Positions 23,715-35,175 of a stretch of 60,000 bases of DNA are shown here, one piece after another. The notes beneath the pieces are model-generated. The model worked only from the letters and a program-made list of their open reading frames with translations, did not search any database and had not been told where the DNA came from. Numbering within the stretch: position 1 is the first letter of the stretch; every line of letters starts with the position of its first letter. The stretch lies in NCBI GenBank assembly GCA_950295325.1, contig OX485806.1, positions 6,512,001 to 6,572,000 of the forward strand. Reading direction: 5' to 3'. The stretch comes from Polytrichum commune (taxonomy: Eukaryota; Streptophyta; Polytrichopsida; Polytrichales; Polytrichaceae). Position numbers and translations under genes: made by a program.

Positions 23715-23740
23715 CATTGGCTGGGTTGGTCTTCTGTCTC

Positions 23741-23772
23741 AAAAAAATAAAAATAAAAATAAAAATAAAAAT
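23741..23772. repeat. (AAAAT)n microsatellite
   Basis: Five to six AAAAT units directly after the Mutator-like MITE. Confidence 0.9.
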
Positions 23773-23956
23773 GATAGATAGCCTAAAATAAAGAAGAACC
23801 ACATATGGGGGACAGGAAGTACAGAAGTTGACGTATATTGGAAGCCAAAAAAATGGATAAGGAGAAAAAGGTCCATTATGTAATTTGCCTCCAAGAAGGT
23901 GGAGCCTTGGAGGCCAGTATGAGGTTGTTGGACTGGCCGGGGGATAACATTATTTA

Positions 23957-24448
23957 GGCCTACTTCACACACGAGACTGAGAGCCCGTGACCATTACATT
24001 TCAAGCACTCTCATTGGTGGACAAGGCGGAGCCAGTCCAAGTTCTCTTCACACTACGCTCGAGGGACCAATGGAGTATGTGAATGCAAGATGGGATGTAA
24101 AGTCCACATGGGTTTCTACATGGCATCAAATGGATCATGTTTCACAGTCACTTGGATTATTTTCAAAAACCACTTCTTGGAGGTAGGCATAACCGGGAGA
24201 CCATGGCACTCTGAACACTCACAACCAATGATTTATTCTATTTTATCATGTATGAAGACCCACATGAATAAAAAATCATTGAAATAGCATTTGGTTGAGG
24301 GCCCGGGCACATATGACTTAACACTACACTTGAGGATCCGTGACCACACTACATGATTTGGAGGTGTCTTGGGATGGCCCTTGGACACTTTCTTTTGGGC
24401 TCTCACAATTTCATGGTCATGGCTCTTGGCTCGTGTGTGAAGTGGCCC
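23957..24448 (+). mobile_element. Tourist-like MITE, family 1, copy B
   Basis: 492 bp, same orientation as copy A. GGCCTACTTCACACACGAG at the left and GGGCCACTTCACACACGAG (reverse complement) at the right. TTA lies outside both ends (23954-23956, 24449-24451). Confidence 0.85.
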
Positions 24449-24451
24449 TTA

Positions 24452-25808
24452 GTCCTTCTTTTGCTCTGCCTCGTCGTGTGCATTTTGGGCACACAGTTCA
24501 GTTGATTTGTCATTGCTAGAGGTACTCCGAATTTGGCAATGTTTCGTGGTTTTGGGTTGAATTGGGTATGGTGGTTTCAAAATGCTCTTCATGTCATTCT
24601 GCCTTTCCTTGGCTAAATTTCAGTGTTTCATGTCTATTATGCCACTTTTCATTAGGCCTCCTACATCAAGTCCCTCTTTAGTTAGATTCTTCAAGTTCTT
24701 CCAAAAAAAAAAAAAAAAAAAAGTTTTCTTCCATTGCTTTGGCAATGTCCAGAAAATTGGACATTATGCGACTCGTGTAGAAGTTGTGATTCAATGGAAA
24801 CATGTGATTGACCTCCTCTCTATGCATGCAACGTTAGTTTCTTGCCCACAATTTGTTTGGGGTTCTCCTTGGGGAAGCAATCTACAATGAGGCTCTCCTT
24901 CACAAGGGTTTCCTTGAGAATGTTTGGACGCCTTCTTCATTTAGTCCTCCCTAACCACATTTATATAACTTTTGCAAACTCATAAGGAAGTTCTTTGACT
25001 CTAATTTAAAAGACACGTATTAGTTTGGTTGTAATGGCATGAATTTGGTTCACAAAAGATTGTAGGGGTTCCCAATGTGAGTCCCATGCAAGGATGGTTA
25101 ATGATTATGTCTCCACTAGCCCCCCTTCTAGTGATGATATCCATGTTGTTGATGGAGGGGGGGGGGGGGATCCCCATAGTGGCACCAAACCCTCCCAAAC
25201 TGCAATGGTTTTGCTTGACCATGCCAAACCCATTTTACGCACACCCCGTAAATTGTGGTTTTGTCATCTTCCAAATCCATCACATAATATGCAACCCCCC
25301 CCCCCCCCCATTTGTCCCACTTCCACTGAAAAAATCTCCTACTCCACGTGGCACCGGGTTTAAGGGGGAATGTTCCCATCAAAACCTTCCAATGACAAAT
25401 TTTGTCGAAGTAAACCAACCAATTGCCTCCCATCTGTCCCCTAGTACCATGGTCCACATGGCTAGGTGGGATATCTAATCCTACATGATACTTGGTAGGT
25501 GCCCACATCTCCAAACCCCCCACTATTTCCCTCTCACTAAAACATTCATTAAGGATGCATTGTTGCAATGGATCCAATTCCTTCACAGGTTGTTTCTAGG
25601 TAGATTAGCGCCACCCAACTTTCATTACAAAGATAACGACCCCTTGGCTCCTTTGTGCCCTTTTGGTGGCTATGAGACAGACCTAGTTGACAACATTGAG
25701 GAATGCATTGTTAAAAAAACAAGTATTAAATTTTATATTGTGAATTGCCCACGTTTATGTACTATGGCAGTCGATTTGGGCCATCCCGTTTTAAAATAAA
25801 GGATCTTA
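24452..25808. other. No gene recognised; homopolymers
   Basis: It holds 20 A (24703-24722), 13 G (25157-25169) and 15 C (25295-25309). Long overlapping ORFs on both strands at 25077-25586 run straight through the homopolymers and have Pro/Gly-rich, domain-free translations. I treat them as chance frames. Confidence 0.45.
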
Positions 25809-26203
25809 GAGCATCAGCAATGCAACTAGGTAAAGCTCACTGCAAACCAAGACCTATCTTGCTTAAAATTGCTCAAAATTTAGAGGGAGTGCACCAAATC
25901 TTGCTTAAAAATGGACAGATCCTCCCACACTCCCTCTAAATGTCAAAAATTTGGAGGGAGTGTGGGAGGATCTTTCCATTTTAAAGCAAGATTTGGTGCA
26001 CTCCCTCTAAAATTTGAAAATGTGGTGTTTTCAATGAGGGATTTCACCTACATCAAATTTTTACAATTATTTTTTCTTGAGAAATATCTCACGTTTATTT
26101 AGGTGTGCTTCTAATGATGGTAATTTCAGTTTCTAATTTTAGGTCAGTCAAAAGATAGGTTTTGGTTTGCAGTGAGCTTTACCTAGATCCACTACAGATG
26201 CCC
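25809..26203. mobile_element. Foldback MITE with nested inner hairpin
   Basis: 395 bp. The outer ends are GAGCATCAGCAATG and (reverse complement) GGGCATCTGTAGTGG, both followed by CTAGGTAAAGCTCACTGCAA and ACCAA(G/A)ACCTATCTT: about 50-bp arms. The inner arms at 25881-25937 and 25954-26010 are a second near-perfect inverted repeat built on GAGGGAGTGCACCAAATCTT. GAGCATC-type ends are common in plant MITEs. Flanks TTA and ATA do not match cleanly. Confidence 0.75.
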
Positions 26204-27083
26204 ATATATCTTCTTGTTTGCTTTCAAGTTTTGAATGCCAATGTCCTTGTTCTATATTCAATACTTTGTTAGTACAAATCGGTTGACTTATCTTTCCCTA
26301 GGGCTTCCCCGCTTAAAACACAATGTTCGCGGCTCTAAACAAATCAATAATATCCTTGCCAACGAAAGTGTACCCATGCGTTTCCTAAGCTCTTCCAGAT
26401 CCAGCCACCTACATTCCTTGGCAGTAAAAGAATAGTTTATAGGTTTCATGTAAGTACCCTCGTGTGTTTCATATGTGTGTCTTCATGGTTCTGGGTTATT
26501 TGAGGTACACCAACCCCAATGAAAACAAAAGGTACGTTGTTCTTTGAGACATGCAACTGAGTTTGGTCCATCCGTCCCTAAGGTATGTGGGTGTTATTTG
26601 GTTTGTTTTTCATATTCCTCCAACTTCTTTCACTCACATTTACACAACACGGCGTGTGTTGCACTGGCAACTCTACGATGAAACATATGCAAAAGCTGGA
26701 TTGACAATCAAACCTCTCTTTATTTAGTTATGATTAGCATGTTTGTTGACTTTTTACTTGGATACATAGGTCCTCCCAACTATGTTCATTATCGAGTGTA
26801 GAGTAGTTATTGATATTTGAAGATATAGTTCAATGCCTTTTTAAACATGTGTCTTTATGATGTTTTCTCTTTGATCCTCACCGAACCACACACCAATTGA
26901 ATCTAGGGGTCCAATTAAGATAATGAGCCACTTAAGATCCGTCTACCATAGATCGACGGGCTTAGGTTAGACACCCCCCCCCCTCTTTCAAAGTTGTCCC
27001 CACCACATTGCGCCCATGTCAAAAATGGAGTCAAGGCTTATGTCAGTTTTGATTATTTTTTGTTTATTGGGAATATTGCCATT
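26204..27083. other. No gene recognised
   Basis: One ORF of 66 codons (26235-26435) and a 10-C run (26974-26983). Nothing else seen. Confidence 0.45.
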
Positions 27084-27086
27084 TGA

Positions 27087-28220
27087 GGGGCGGTTTACAC
27101 TATGGACCATGAAGTCGTCCCACGTAAGAGGCCTATTTTGCGTGGGACAACTTCATGGGACGACTTCCATGGTCCGAGTTACTAAAATATTAGTTTTCAT
27201 GGTTCATGGGCCCTTCACTAGGTGTAAACCGAATGTGGACCAAGAGGAATGACCACACACCAAAAAGTGAAGGTGCTGATTTTTTTAATACATGCCCAAA
27301 AAGGGCAATTTTGAAAAAAAATTAAGTTTGATCATTCCTTGTCTTCTCTTGGGCTTCACTTGTCTTCACTTCTTGTTAAATGTGTCGAAGATGTGGCTTG
27401 CAAATCTTCTCACAACAAAATTTTTTAAATAAAATAAAATGAGCAATTTAATTTGTACATGCTCAATGTAATTTACATGTGACATGTACCTTGTGTTGTC
27501 AGTACACTAAATAGGATATTTAGTGTTTGATTATATTTAATGTTGTTACCACCCTACCTTGCTCAACACTAATTTTCAATTTTTTGATAATTAAGGTTAG
27601 AAGATTTCCCATTGCACTTCTTTTGACTACCCTGATCTACAATCACTAAACCACTACAGATTTTTCTTTTTTGTTTTGCAACTGCATTTTGTAAGAATAC
27701 TGGGGTGTGTAATATACCGTTGGAAAGGTATTTTCAAGACCTTTCCAACGGTATATTACAAGCCACACAATTCCAAACATTACATTTGGTAGACCAAAAA
27801 AACAAATATGCACTTGAATTCTTGAGTTCTAGATGTCCTGCGTTGTTTGGTGAAACACGTGTGAGCCGGTTTAAGGGGTAGGGCAAGGTAGTGCTGGTAT
27901 GTCTCATGGGCTATGGTATAATTAAGGTGCTTAAAAGGTAGATTCATTAAAATTTTATTGAAATGGTATTTCTCTGACATGGGCCCTTGCCTTTTCCTAC
28001 CAGACCACCTCCCTTGCCTCTCTCAACGCAAAACCCGTTGGACTATGTCAGTGCATTTATTAGGCCTTAAAAATTATATTTTGGGGACCTCGACCTCCAT
28101 GGTCCCTCTGCCATTTTTTCTTTAGTGTAAACCAAAGTTGTCCCGGGAGAACTTCAACAGCCAATCAACTGCCTTGCAGAGCCCTGGTCCAACTTCATGG
28201 TCCATAGTGTAAACCGCCCC
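27087..28220. mobile_element. Harbinger-like element O with TGA TSD
   Basis: 1134 bp. The first 29 bases at both ends are identical in inverted orientation (GGGGCGGTTTACACTATGG then ACCATGAAGT). TGA lies outside both ends (27084-27086, 28221-28223), a variant of the usual TAA/TTA. A second pair of terminal-like GTGTAAACC motifs lies about 130 bp in on the left and 90 bp in on the right, so a shorter element may be nested at each end. ORFs inside (27016-27252, 27780-27980) do not resemble transposase. Confidence 0.8.
27709..27759. ncRNA. Perfect 21-bp hairpin with 9-nt loop, miRNA-like
   Basis: GTAATATACCGTTGGAAAGG plus T (27709-27729) is the exact reverse complement of 27739-27759; the loop is ATTTTCAAG. 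Outside it, GAATACTGGGGTGT pairs loosely with the ACAAGCCACACAATTCC side, extending the stem to about 35 bp. It lies inside element O. Expression is not known. Confidence 0.35.
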
Positions 28221-28223
28221 TGA

Positions 28224-30812
28224 TCATCGTCAAAACACCCAATCCCCTTCACAAAACATCTCTTGCTCATGAAACTAGGGCCACCATGTTTGGCATTTGT
28301 CCCATTATCCTCGGTGCTAACATAGTGTCTACTCCCTGCAAAGGGTGAAGTAGTATTACACCCAACGCCATTACCCTGGGGTATGGCCAAGGGTGTTCTA
28401 CGAACAAACACTTTATTCACTCCGGCCCCCCTAAAGGGGACCGGAGTTCTTCTTCTTCTTCTTCTTCTCCTCGGTGCTATTGGTGATGCCCGTCTCCATT
28501 TCCTTGTCGGTGTTTTTAAAACTTAAAACTTTCTTTTGCTTCCTTTTGTAAAAACATTTCCATGTAGGTTACCATTGATGACTAGGGGATTGGACATGGT
28601 TTTTTGTTTGTATGGATTCCTTTGCTCCATAACAATTGCATAGATGCATGCCCAATCATTCCACTTGAGTTTTTTTCCAATTGGGAATAGGAGTATTTGG
28701 GATACTCAATATGAGGCTCTACCTAATGCAATATGGAGGCATGGATATAGTGCAAGATGGTCATCAATGTAAAATCCTCCTTGTAATTATTTTTCGCATT
28801 GTTGTCGAATCTCCTTTAGGTGTTCGTTGTTTGTGTCCCGATTCTTCTAGACATTTGTTGTTCTCTTGGGGTCCCCCCTTTGTTCTAAATGTTTAGCTTC
28901 ACATGGTTTGAGGAGTATTTTGAGCACTTGGTCCTTTTTATTCTCTTTTTTTCCCCTCCCTTTTGTTCCAAGCCCCAAACACCCCCCCCCCTCTTCCGCC
29001 CCCTTGGCCCAAACAAGGATTCTTGTCATTCACCGTAATACTTTCGTATTTGAATTGCATGTAGTAACCCCACATTTGAATCCATCTCGTTCTCAATTAT
29101 CACAGTCTTGTGTTATTAATAGTAGGGTTCATAGCACACAATAAGTTCAAAATTATGTGATGAAGGTTTTTGTTATAATTACATGTGTTTCATAATGCTT
29201 GCATGTAGTTATTGTTTCATATGAATCCGATTCAATGTCCAATTAAGGTCCTTATGTTCACACTTATTATGGACCTATGTTATGGTTGGTTACTTTATGT
29301 TGGTTTGGACTTTCTTTTGATGACGTTCACTAACACAAAAATATGTGGGTTTCCAATACAATCAGATGCCCAACAACATTGGAGTTTCAGTTGCACACTT
29401 CAACCCCTTTCATATTGTGGATGCCATCCTAGAAGATCATGCAACGGGTCCTCTATTTTTTGGAGTCGCCCATTACTTTCTCTTCACGATGACGTTGTCC
29501 TTAGAAAGGTTCATGATTCTTCAACCCGGAGACTACGTAAAGGAATAGATGATTAGTACTATAAATGTCATATGAATCATAGTTTGAGATAAGTCAATGA
29601 GATGTAAAGTCCCTGACGATGTATGAATAAATTGTTGCATTGTGATTGTACGTCATCCTTTTGTCATGTGCAAAACCAAGTGTGATTATGACAAACTTTC
29701 TTGTGAGTGAAATGCTTAAATGTATGATTTCTATGAGAGTGATTCAATGATTACAAGTCAAATTGATTGAAGCCATTGTTTGAGGTGAACGTGTGTGAAA
29801 CCTATGTTTGAACCATAACAACCTTTCAATTGTGTTTGTGGGTGAGAATTGTCTCGGAAAAATTGGATTACTTAAATTGTTGACTCTTAGGAAGAGAGTA
29901 GTGGAATCATTCAAGCATTAAATGTTAACACAATAGTATAATCAGAGAAATAATTAGGGTGTGAAGCTCTGCATTGCGTGTTATTATCAAGTGAAAAAAA
30001 TATGTTGTGCAGAATGTACTAATTGATATGGATTTCACCAAGAACCATAGTCAAGATATTCAGTACCTAGCATTTACAACCAGTGTGAGCTTGAGAATGG
30101 CCATGATCCAAAAGGTTTTGACCAAGGAAGGGAAGCCATAGTTAGCAACATGTTCATCAACTCTTGGAGATGAAGATGCGAGGAACAAGAAAGCGTGGCG
30201 AAACCATGGGCATGTGAAAGGACAAGCATTTGTACCAGTGGCAGGGTTACAAAAGGCAAACATGAAAGTTACCTTTATAACATGGAGTTGTGGAAGGTAA
30301 TCTACAGCTAAGGGTTGACCATATGGCCTTGTGAATTTTTGATTAATTAAAGAAATAAGAACCAATTACTAAACTCGTAACAAGATGAACTTTAAAATGA
30401 AATGAATTTTTAAAATCTACAAGGAGATAAATTAATTATGAAGCAAACATTAAATAATTAAATGAAATTGTGAAGCAATTTTGGATTAATTAATCAATAG
30501 ACTTCAATTACCAAGGTGATTGATACGAATTATTGTCCAAGACCATGGTTTGAATTATTGCCACAACTAAATATCACTGAAATAATATGAGATTACTTGT
30601 GGATTATAATTAAAATAATCTTAAAATCAAGAAACATATAGTTGTTTTGGCACGTACCTAACTTGTTTTGGACAATAGTTATGGAAACTTATAAGCGATG
30701 AACCTTCAGTCAATCCAGGTAAGGATAATGTTTAGACAAACTCACTTAATCAAAGATAAATTAATTAACCTACCAACGTGCAAGGTTTGTTCTACAATAT
30801 TTCATTATCCAC
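28224..30812. other. No gene recognised
   Basis: A (TTC)n tract lies at 28448-28469 and 10 C at 28982-28991. Two overlapping frames at 29212-29556 (114 codons, and 67 codons from 29345) look slightly more protein-like than their neighbours but have no domain I recognise. An opposite-strand pair at 30060-30365 is similar. Confidence 0.4.
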
Positions 30813-30965
30813 TAAATTATTATTTAATTAAAGAAGGATTATGGTTCATATTGGAGCGCCCATTAAATTATTGCTTAATTGAAGAAGGATCATGGTTCAT
30901 ATTGGAGTGCCCAATAAATTATTATTTAATTAAAGAAGGATTATGGTTCATATTGGAGCGCCCTT
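30813..30965 (+). repeat. Three 51-bp tandem repeats, in frame
   Basis: The phrase AGAAGGAT(T/C)ATGGTTCATAT, then TGGAG(C/T)GCCC, recurs every 51 bp (about 30831, 30882, 30933). Because 51 is 17 codons, the ORF 30698-30973 contains a 17-residue repeat ending in EG-WFILE. The frame may be open by chance over so short a stretch. Confidence 0.8.
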
Positions 30966-33900
30966 GGCCTTGATTATATGACATTACTAGCACTCAAAAC
31001 CCTTGATGAGTTGAGATTCCATGCATTGAAATCCATGGTATTGGGAGTCGTTATTATTGGAGTATGGTTAGTTGTAAGGGAGAAAATGCGCAATTGTATG
31101 TATTGCATTGAGTGACCCTTGTAATCCACGTTTTAATCTCAACCTACCCCATAAAATCACCCGAAACCAAGCCTAAAATAGGATTTGGTACCCAAGTCTC
31201 TTTGAAACCCATTGTGACTATCAATTAACCTAAGAATGACGCCTAGAACCCAAACTGACACTTATTTAGCCTTCCCTATGTGTTTTTTTTCAATTGAACC
31301 CAAACCAAAAGTCCTATATACATGCATCATGGACACTCTACCGAACGTGTGTTTGTATACTCAATTTTGAAATGTATGATGGATTACCATTGGAGTAACG
31401 ACATTCCGAACAATGAGGCCATCAAATTTTCTCTCTTCCCATTGCAAGTATTTTTTTACCCAACTGCAAGAAAATCCTATTTGGGACCAAATTTATTGGC
31501 CAATCCAATGTATGTTTCTCCACTCGTCGTTGTAACACACAATAGAGATTTTAACGGTGCAACTTAGGTTAAATGTTAATATTTTAAACATAATTTACAT
31601 AACCACATGGTTATAAACTCACAAGCAACATGTTCTTGTACACCATGTGGAGGTGCATGTATTGAGACATAAACTCCTTGTGTAAGTCCATACTATCCCA
31701 TTTGACTAACTGAAATGCACCACACAAATGTATGTCAAAGATTATAAATTCAACAAGAAACGCATTTAATGTATATATAATAGAGGCAACTGCAATCATA
31801 GAGCACATGTAAAAAGAAAATGTATTTCCTAGGTAATACCCCGAATGTTTGTTGATGGTCCACCTTGTCAAGCTTCCTAGTTGCATGCAAACTCTTTGCT
31901 TCTCTATGTTCCCATTGCACCACTTCATTCTTCAATCGTCCAATAGCCAAAGTTGAGGATATCATGCGCGATATGGAGGCATCGTGGACTACATGTATGT
32001 GTACATATAGTGTGAAATGGGGGAAACATTGTGATGCATGCCACCCAAAGTCTTTTGCCCACACTTACTCTTCTTACTATTAGGCGTAGCTTTGAACGTT
32101 TCTTTCTATTCACAATATCGGCCTTCATTGTGGAGATAGCATGCTTCTCAAGTATGTGCATGTGATGTCACTTTACTTTCTGTAAGAGATGTTAGATACA
32201 AACATAAAAAATATAGGTATCATACTTAACAATGTTAAAAACATGAGTCATTGAGCACTGATAGATTTGATTTGAGTGGGATACATGAGATAGACTTTGC
32301 AGGTGCAATCTTTCCCCAAATAAAAAATATTGCTCCTCCTTTTGCAAAGCACAATCTTATGAATGTCTTTGTGAATGCTGGACAAAAAGACGGATTAAGT
32401 CTTATATTTTGATATTGTGCAATCACAAATGAATGTGGAACCCATCAAAACAACAATGGCATACAAGAAACAACTATCATTGACAACCCTAAACCAACAT
32501 ATGATAATTGGTACATACGTGTGGGCAAATGATGATTGTGAAATCATGTATGGTACTTCATCATGTTGTTGAAGCTCGTTGAACTACTTTTAAGCACTCC
32601 ACATGCACCCAATGTGCCACATAGCAACCATGTTTGATACCTCATTCAAAACCTGCACAACCAGACGCACATAATTACATTAATTATCCAATGTGCATTG
32701 GCACACCAAGGAATGGAAATTTTGAATGCCATGTCAACGATAGATGTGTACCGCCAAAAGCAGTTCATGGTGTTGGAGTATGCGATTTGCAATGACACCA
32801 TCTAATTGTCCATGGGAGAGGCTATCGTATGAGACTCCTCCACATCTCTTGCTTAAGAATGTGACTTGCAGTCGTAGAGGCCGGCGTTGTGGGGAAAGTC
32901 AAGAGCAAATGTTAATTCCCAATATACAAACATACACAAACTTCATGGATTTATATATATCAAAGGACCACATATCACATAATTACCGTCAAAACGTTGC
33001 ACAATCTCTCGAAACAAAGAAGACTCTTGCACATGGGACGACTCCATGTCCAAATCTTGCACCAACCTCTCTAGATGGATCACGAGTTTTTTTTTTTGGG
33101 TCTTTATACTAGCATGTCATGCACAATGTAAAAAAAACCATGCATACGAGGAAGTGTGATCTCGAAACACATGGTTGCAACACACAGTGAAAACCAAAAA
33201 TCCCCTAAAGCAACCTATACGAACAAACATGAACCACGACACCTCACGTTGAAACTTACTAAATGTTTTAGAATAAAAACCATCTTCATTGTGGAATGGT
33301 ACTTGAATTGATTAAAAGAGAGGCTTACCTATTATTCATTTGGGTGATTGAAGGTACAATCACGGAATATGGTGACTATACTACAAATCCCATCACAATA
33401 GAACCAAGGGCAATGTGTATGTTTGACAAATTTCATTTGCCGTTCGACTTCAAATCCAAAGTGTCACGTGATGTTTTCAAAAACAAAAATGAATGTCAAT
33501 TGACATATACATGTTCTTGTAAACTGTCACCTCAATGTCACATGCCTAGTAGTACGTGTCATTTCAATTTGTAAAGTGTCAATTGACGTGTGGTTTTTTT
33601 CTTCACAAGTCACACTACATGTCAAAATATAAATTGTGTGTGTCAATTGACGTGCATTTTATTTTTGTGTGAGTTTTTGCGTGTCAAATGTCAAAAACTT
33701 GCAAAAACTTTGTCAAAAATACACACTCACCAGGGGTGTGGAGCTCACATATTCGTGCAGGATAATGGGGTTAAGTGTTTGCGAACTGATGGTTATGAAT
33801 TAGAAATCCCAATAACCGATATGCACAATAATCTACACACACACACACACTAAATTTTTATAATAAATTAAAAAAAATTTGAGGTGGCAATATGAAGGAA

Positions 33901-34078
33901 TGCTTAGTGGATCAGAATCTCAGACATGCCTCACAGTGTCGCAATTGTTTCAATTGTGTCATCTGGTAGGAGTAAATCAAGAATTATAATATCAGAAGAT
34001 GTGGGCTTGTCTGTAGTACACTATGGACAGAAATGGTGACCCAAAACTCAGCATGGGCCCTGGCTTACAAGCACACAA
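30966..34078. other. No gene recognised
   Basis: Overlapping ORFs on both strands at 31322-32426, 32744-33112 and 33296-33853 (up to 122 codons) show no domains. TGTCAATTGACGTG-type phrases recur at about 33495, 33575 and 33640. A (CA)n tract lies at 33835-33850. Confidence 0.4.
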
Positions 34079-34535
34079 GGGCCACTTCACATATGAGACT
34101 GAGAGCCCGTGACCATTACACTTCAAGCACCCTCATTGGTGGAAAAGGCGGAGCCGGTCCAAGATGGATGTAAAGTCTACATGGATTCCTACTACATGGT
34201 ATCGAATGGATCATGTTTCATGGTCACTTGGACTATTTTCAAAAACCATCTCTTGGAGGTAGGCCTAGCACAAAACCACTGGGAGACCATGGCACTATGA
34301 AGGCTCCCAACCGTTGATTTATTGTATTTTATCATGTGCGAGGACATGCATGAGTAGAAATTCATTGAAATAGCATTTGGTTGAGGATCTGGTCACGTAT
34401 GACTTCACACTGCACTTGAGAATCCGTGACCACACGACATGATTTTGGAGGTGTGTTAAGACGGCCTTTGGACACTCTCTTTTGGGCTCTCATAGTTTCA
34501 TGGTCACAACTCTTGGCTCGTGTGTGAAGTGGCCC
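34079..34535 (+). mobile_element. Tourist-like MITE, family 1, copy C
   Basis: 457 bp, same orientation as copy A, with an internal deletion around 34162 relative to A. Right flank TAA (34536-34538), left flank CAA (34076-34078), so the duplication has one mismatch. Confidence 0.8.
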
Positions 34536-34589
34536 TAAGACTTTACTCCCCTTCACGGCCTCCCCTTCACTTGTATCCTTTAATTCTTA

Positions 34590-35037
34590 ATGACTTCCAC
34601 ACAAGGTGAGCAAAATAGAAGTGACCATGGGTGAGCATGTCAAAATTGGATAAGAAAATGACTTGGAATCGTACTTGTCCATGAAATTAATAATGCTTGG
34701 TGGTCACTCAAATTTTGGGGAGAGAGAATCCAAATAGGTCGTGTCATTGGAAATAAAGTGGCCACGTCAAAATTGTCTATTTGATAAATTTTACTAAACA
34801 TGCAAAATATCAACAAAATAATTAGCATGTCATTTGTAGCTATTTTTTATTTGTTATTTTAAAAACATTGCTATGTCCCTATGTAAGTATGCTTTACACT
34901 AAGTCATATGACCAAGACTAGTATAAAGTAATGTGGATGTCTCTTGGTCATGGTCTTCAGATTGCCAACTATGACCCCAAGGAATCCTAAAAATCATTTT
35001 TGTTCTCACAACCCTTGACCACATGTGTTGAATGGCC
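34590..35037 (+). mobile_element. Element M, copy 2 (uninterrupted)
   Basis: It matches element M of 11556-12450 without the 384-bp insertion: TGACCATGGGTGAGCATGTC at the left and GTGGATGTCTCTTGGTCATG with CAGATTGCCAACTATGACC at the right. At the junction it reads TATGTAAGTATGCTTTACAC, an empty site with a single TAA. A (CA)n tract follows at 35038-35056. The left end is lost near MITE copy C. Confidence 0.65.
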
Positions 35038-35175
35038 TCACACACACACACACACATGATATATACATATCACAGGCTCAAAGACCTTTTCACTCACCCC
35101 ATTAAAGGAGGCGGCAACGAATGAATGAGTGAGTGGATATGCCTACTACTGTATTGCCTTTGGTGGAACCCATAA

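Noticed and set aside
24582-24890. Processed retrocopy suggested by 20 A at 24703-24722
   Set aside because: The sequence before the A tract has no recognisable gene similarity and no target duplication could be found around it.
25077-25586. ORFs of 133 (plus) and 152 (minus) codons
   Set aside because: They cross 13-G and 15-C homopolymers, giving polyglycine or polyproline, and overlap on both strands with no recognisable domain.
29212-29556. Candidate gene (114-codon and 67-codon frames)
   Set aside because: Two frames are open over the same bases, no domain is recognisable, and no promoter or splice context supports either.
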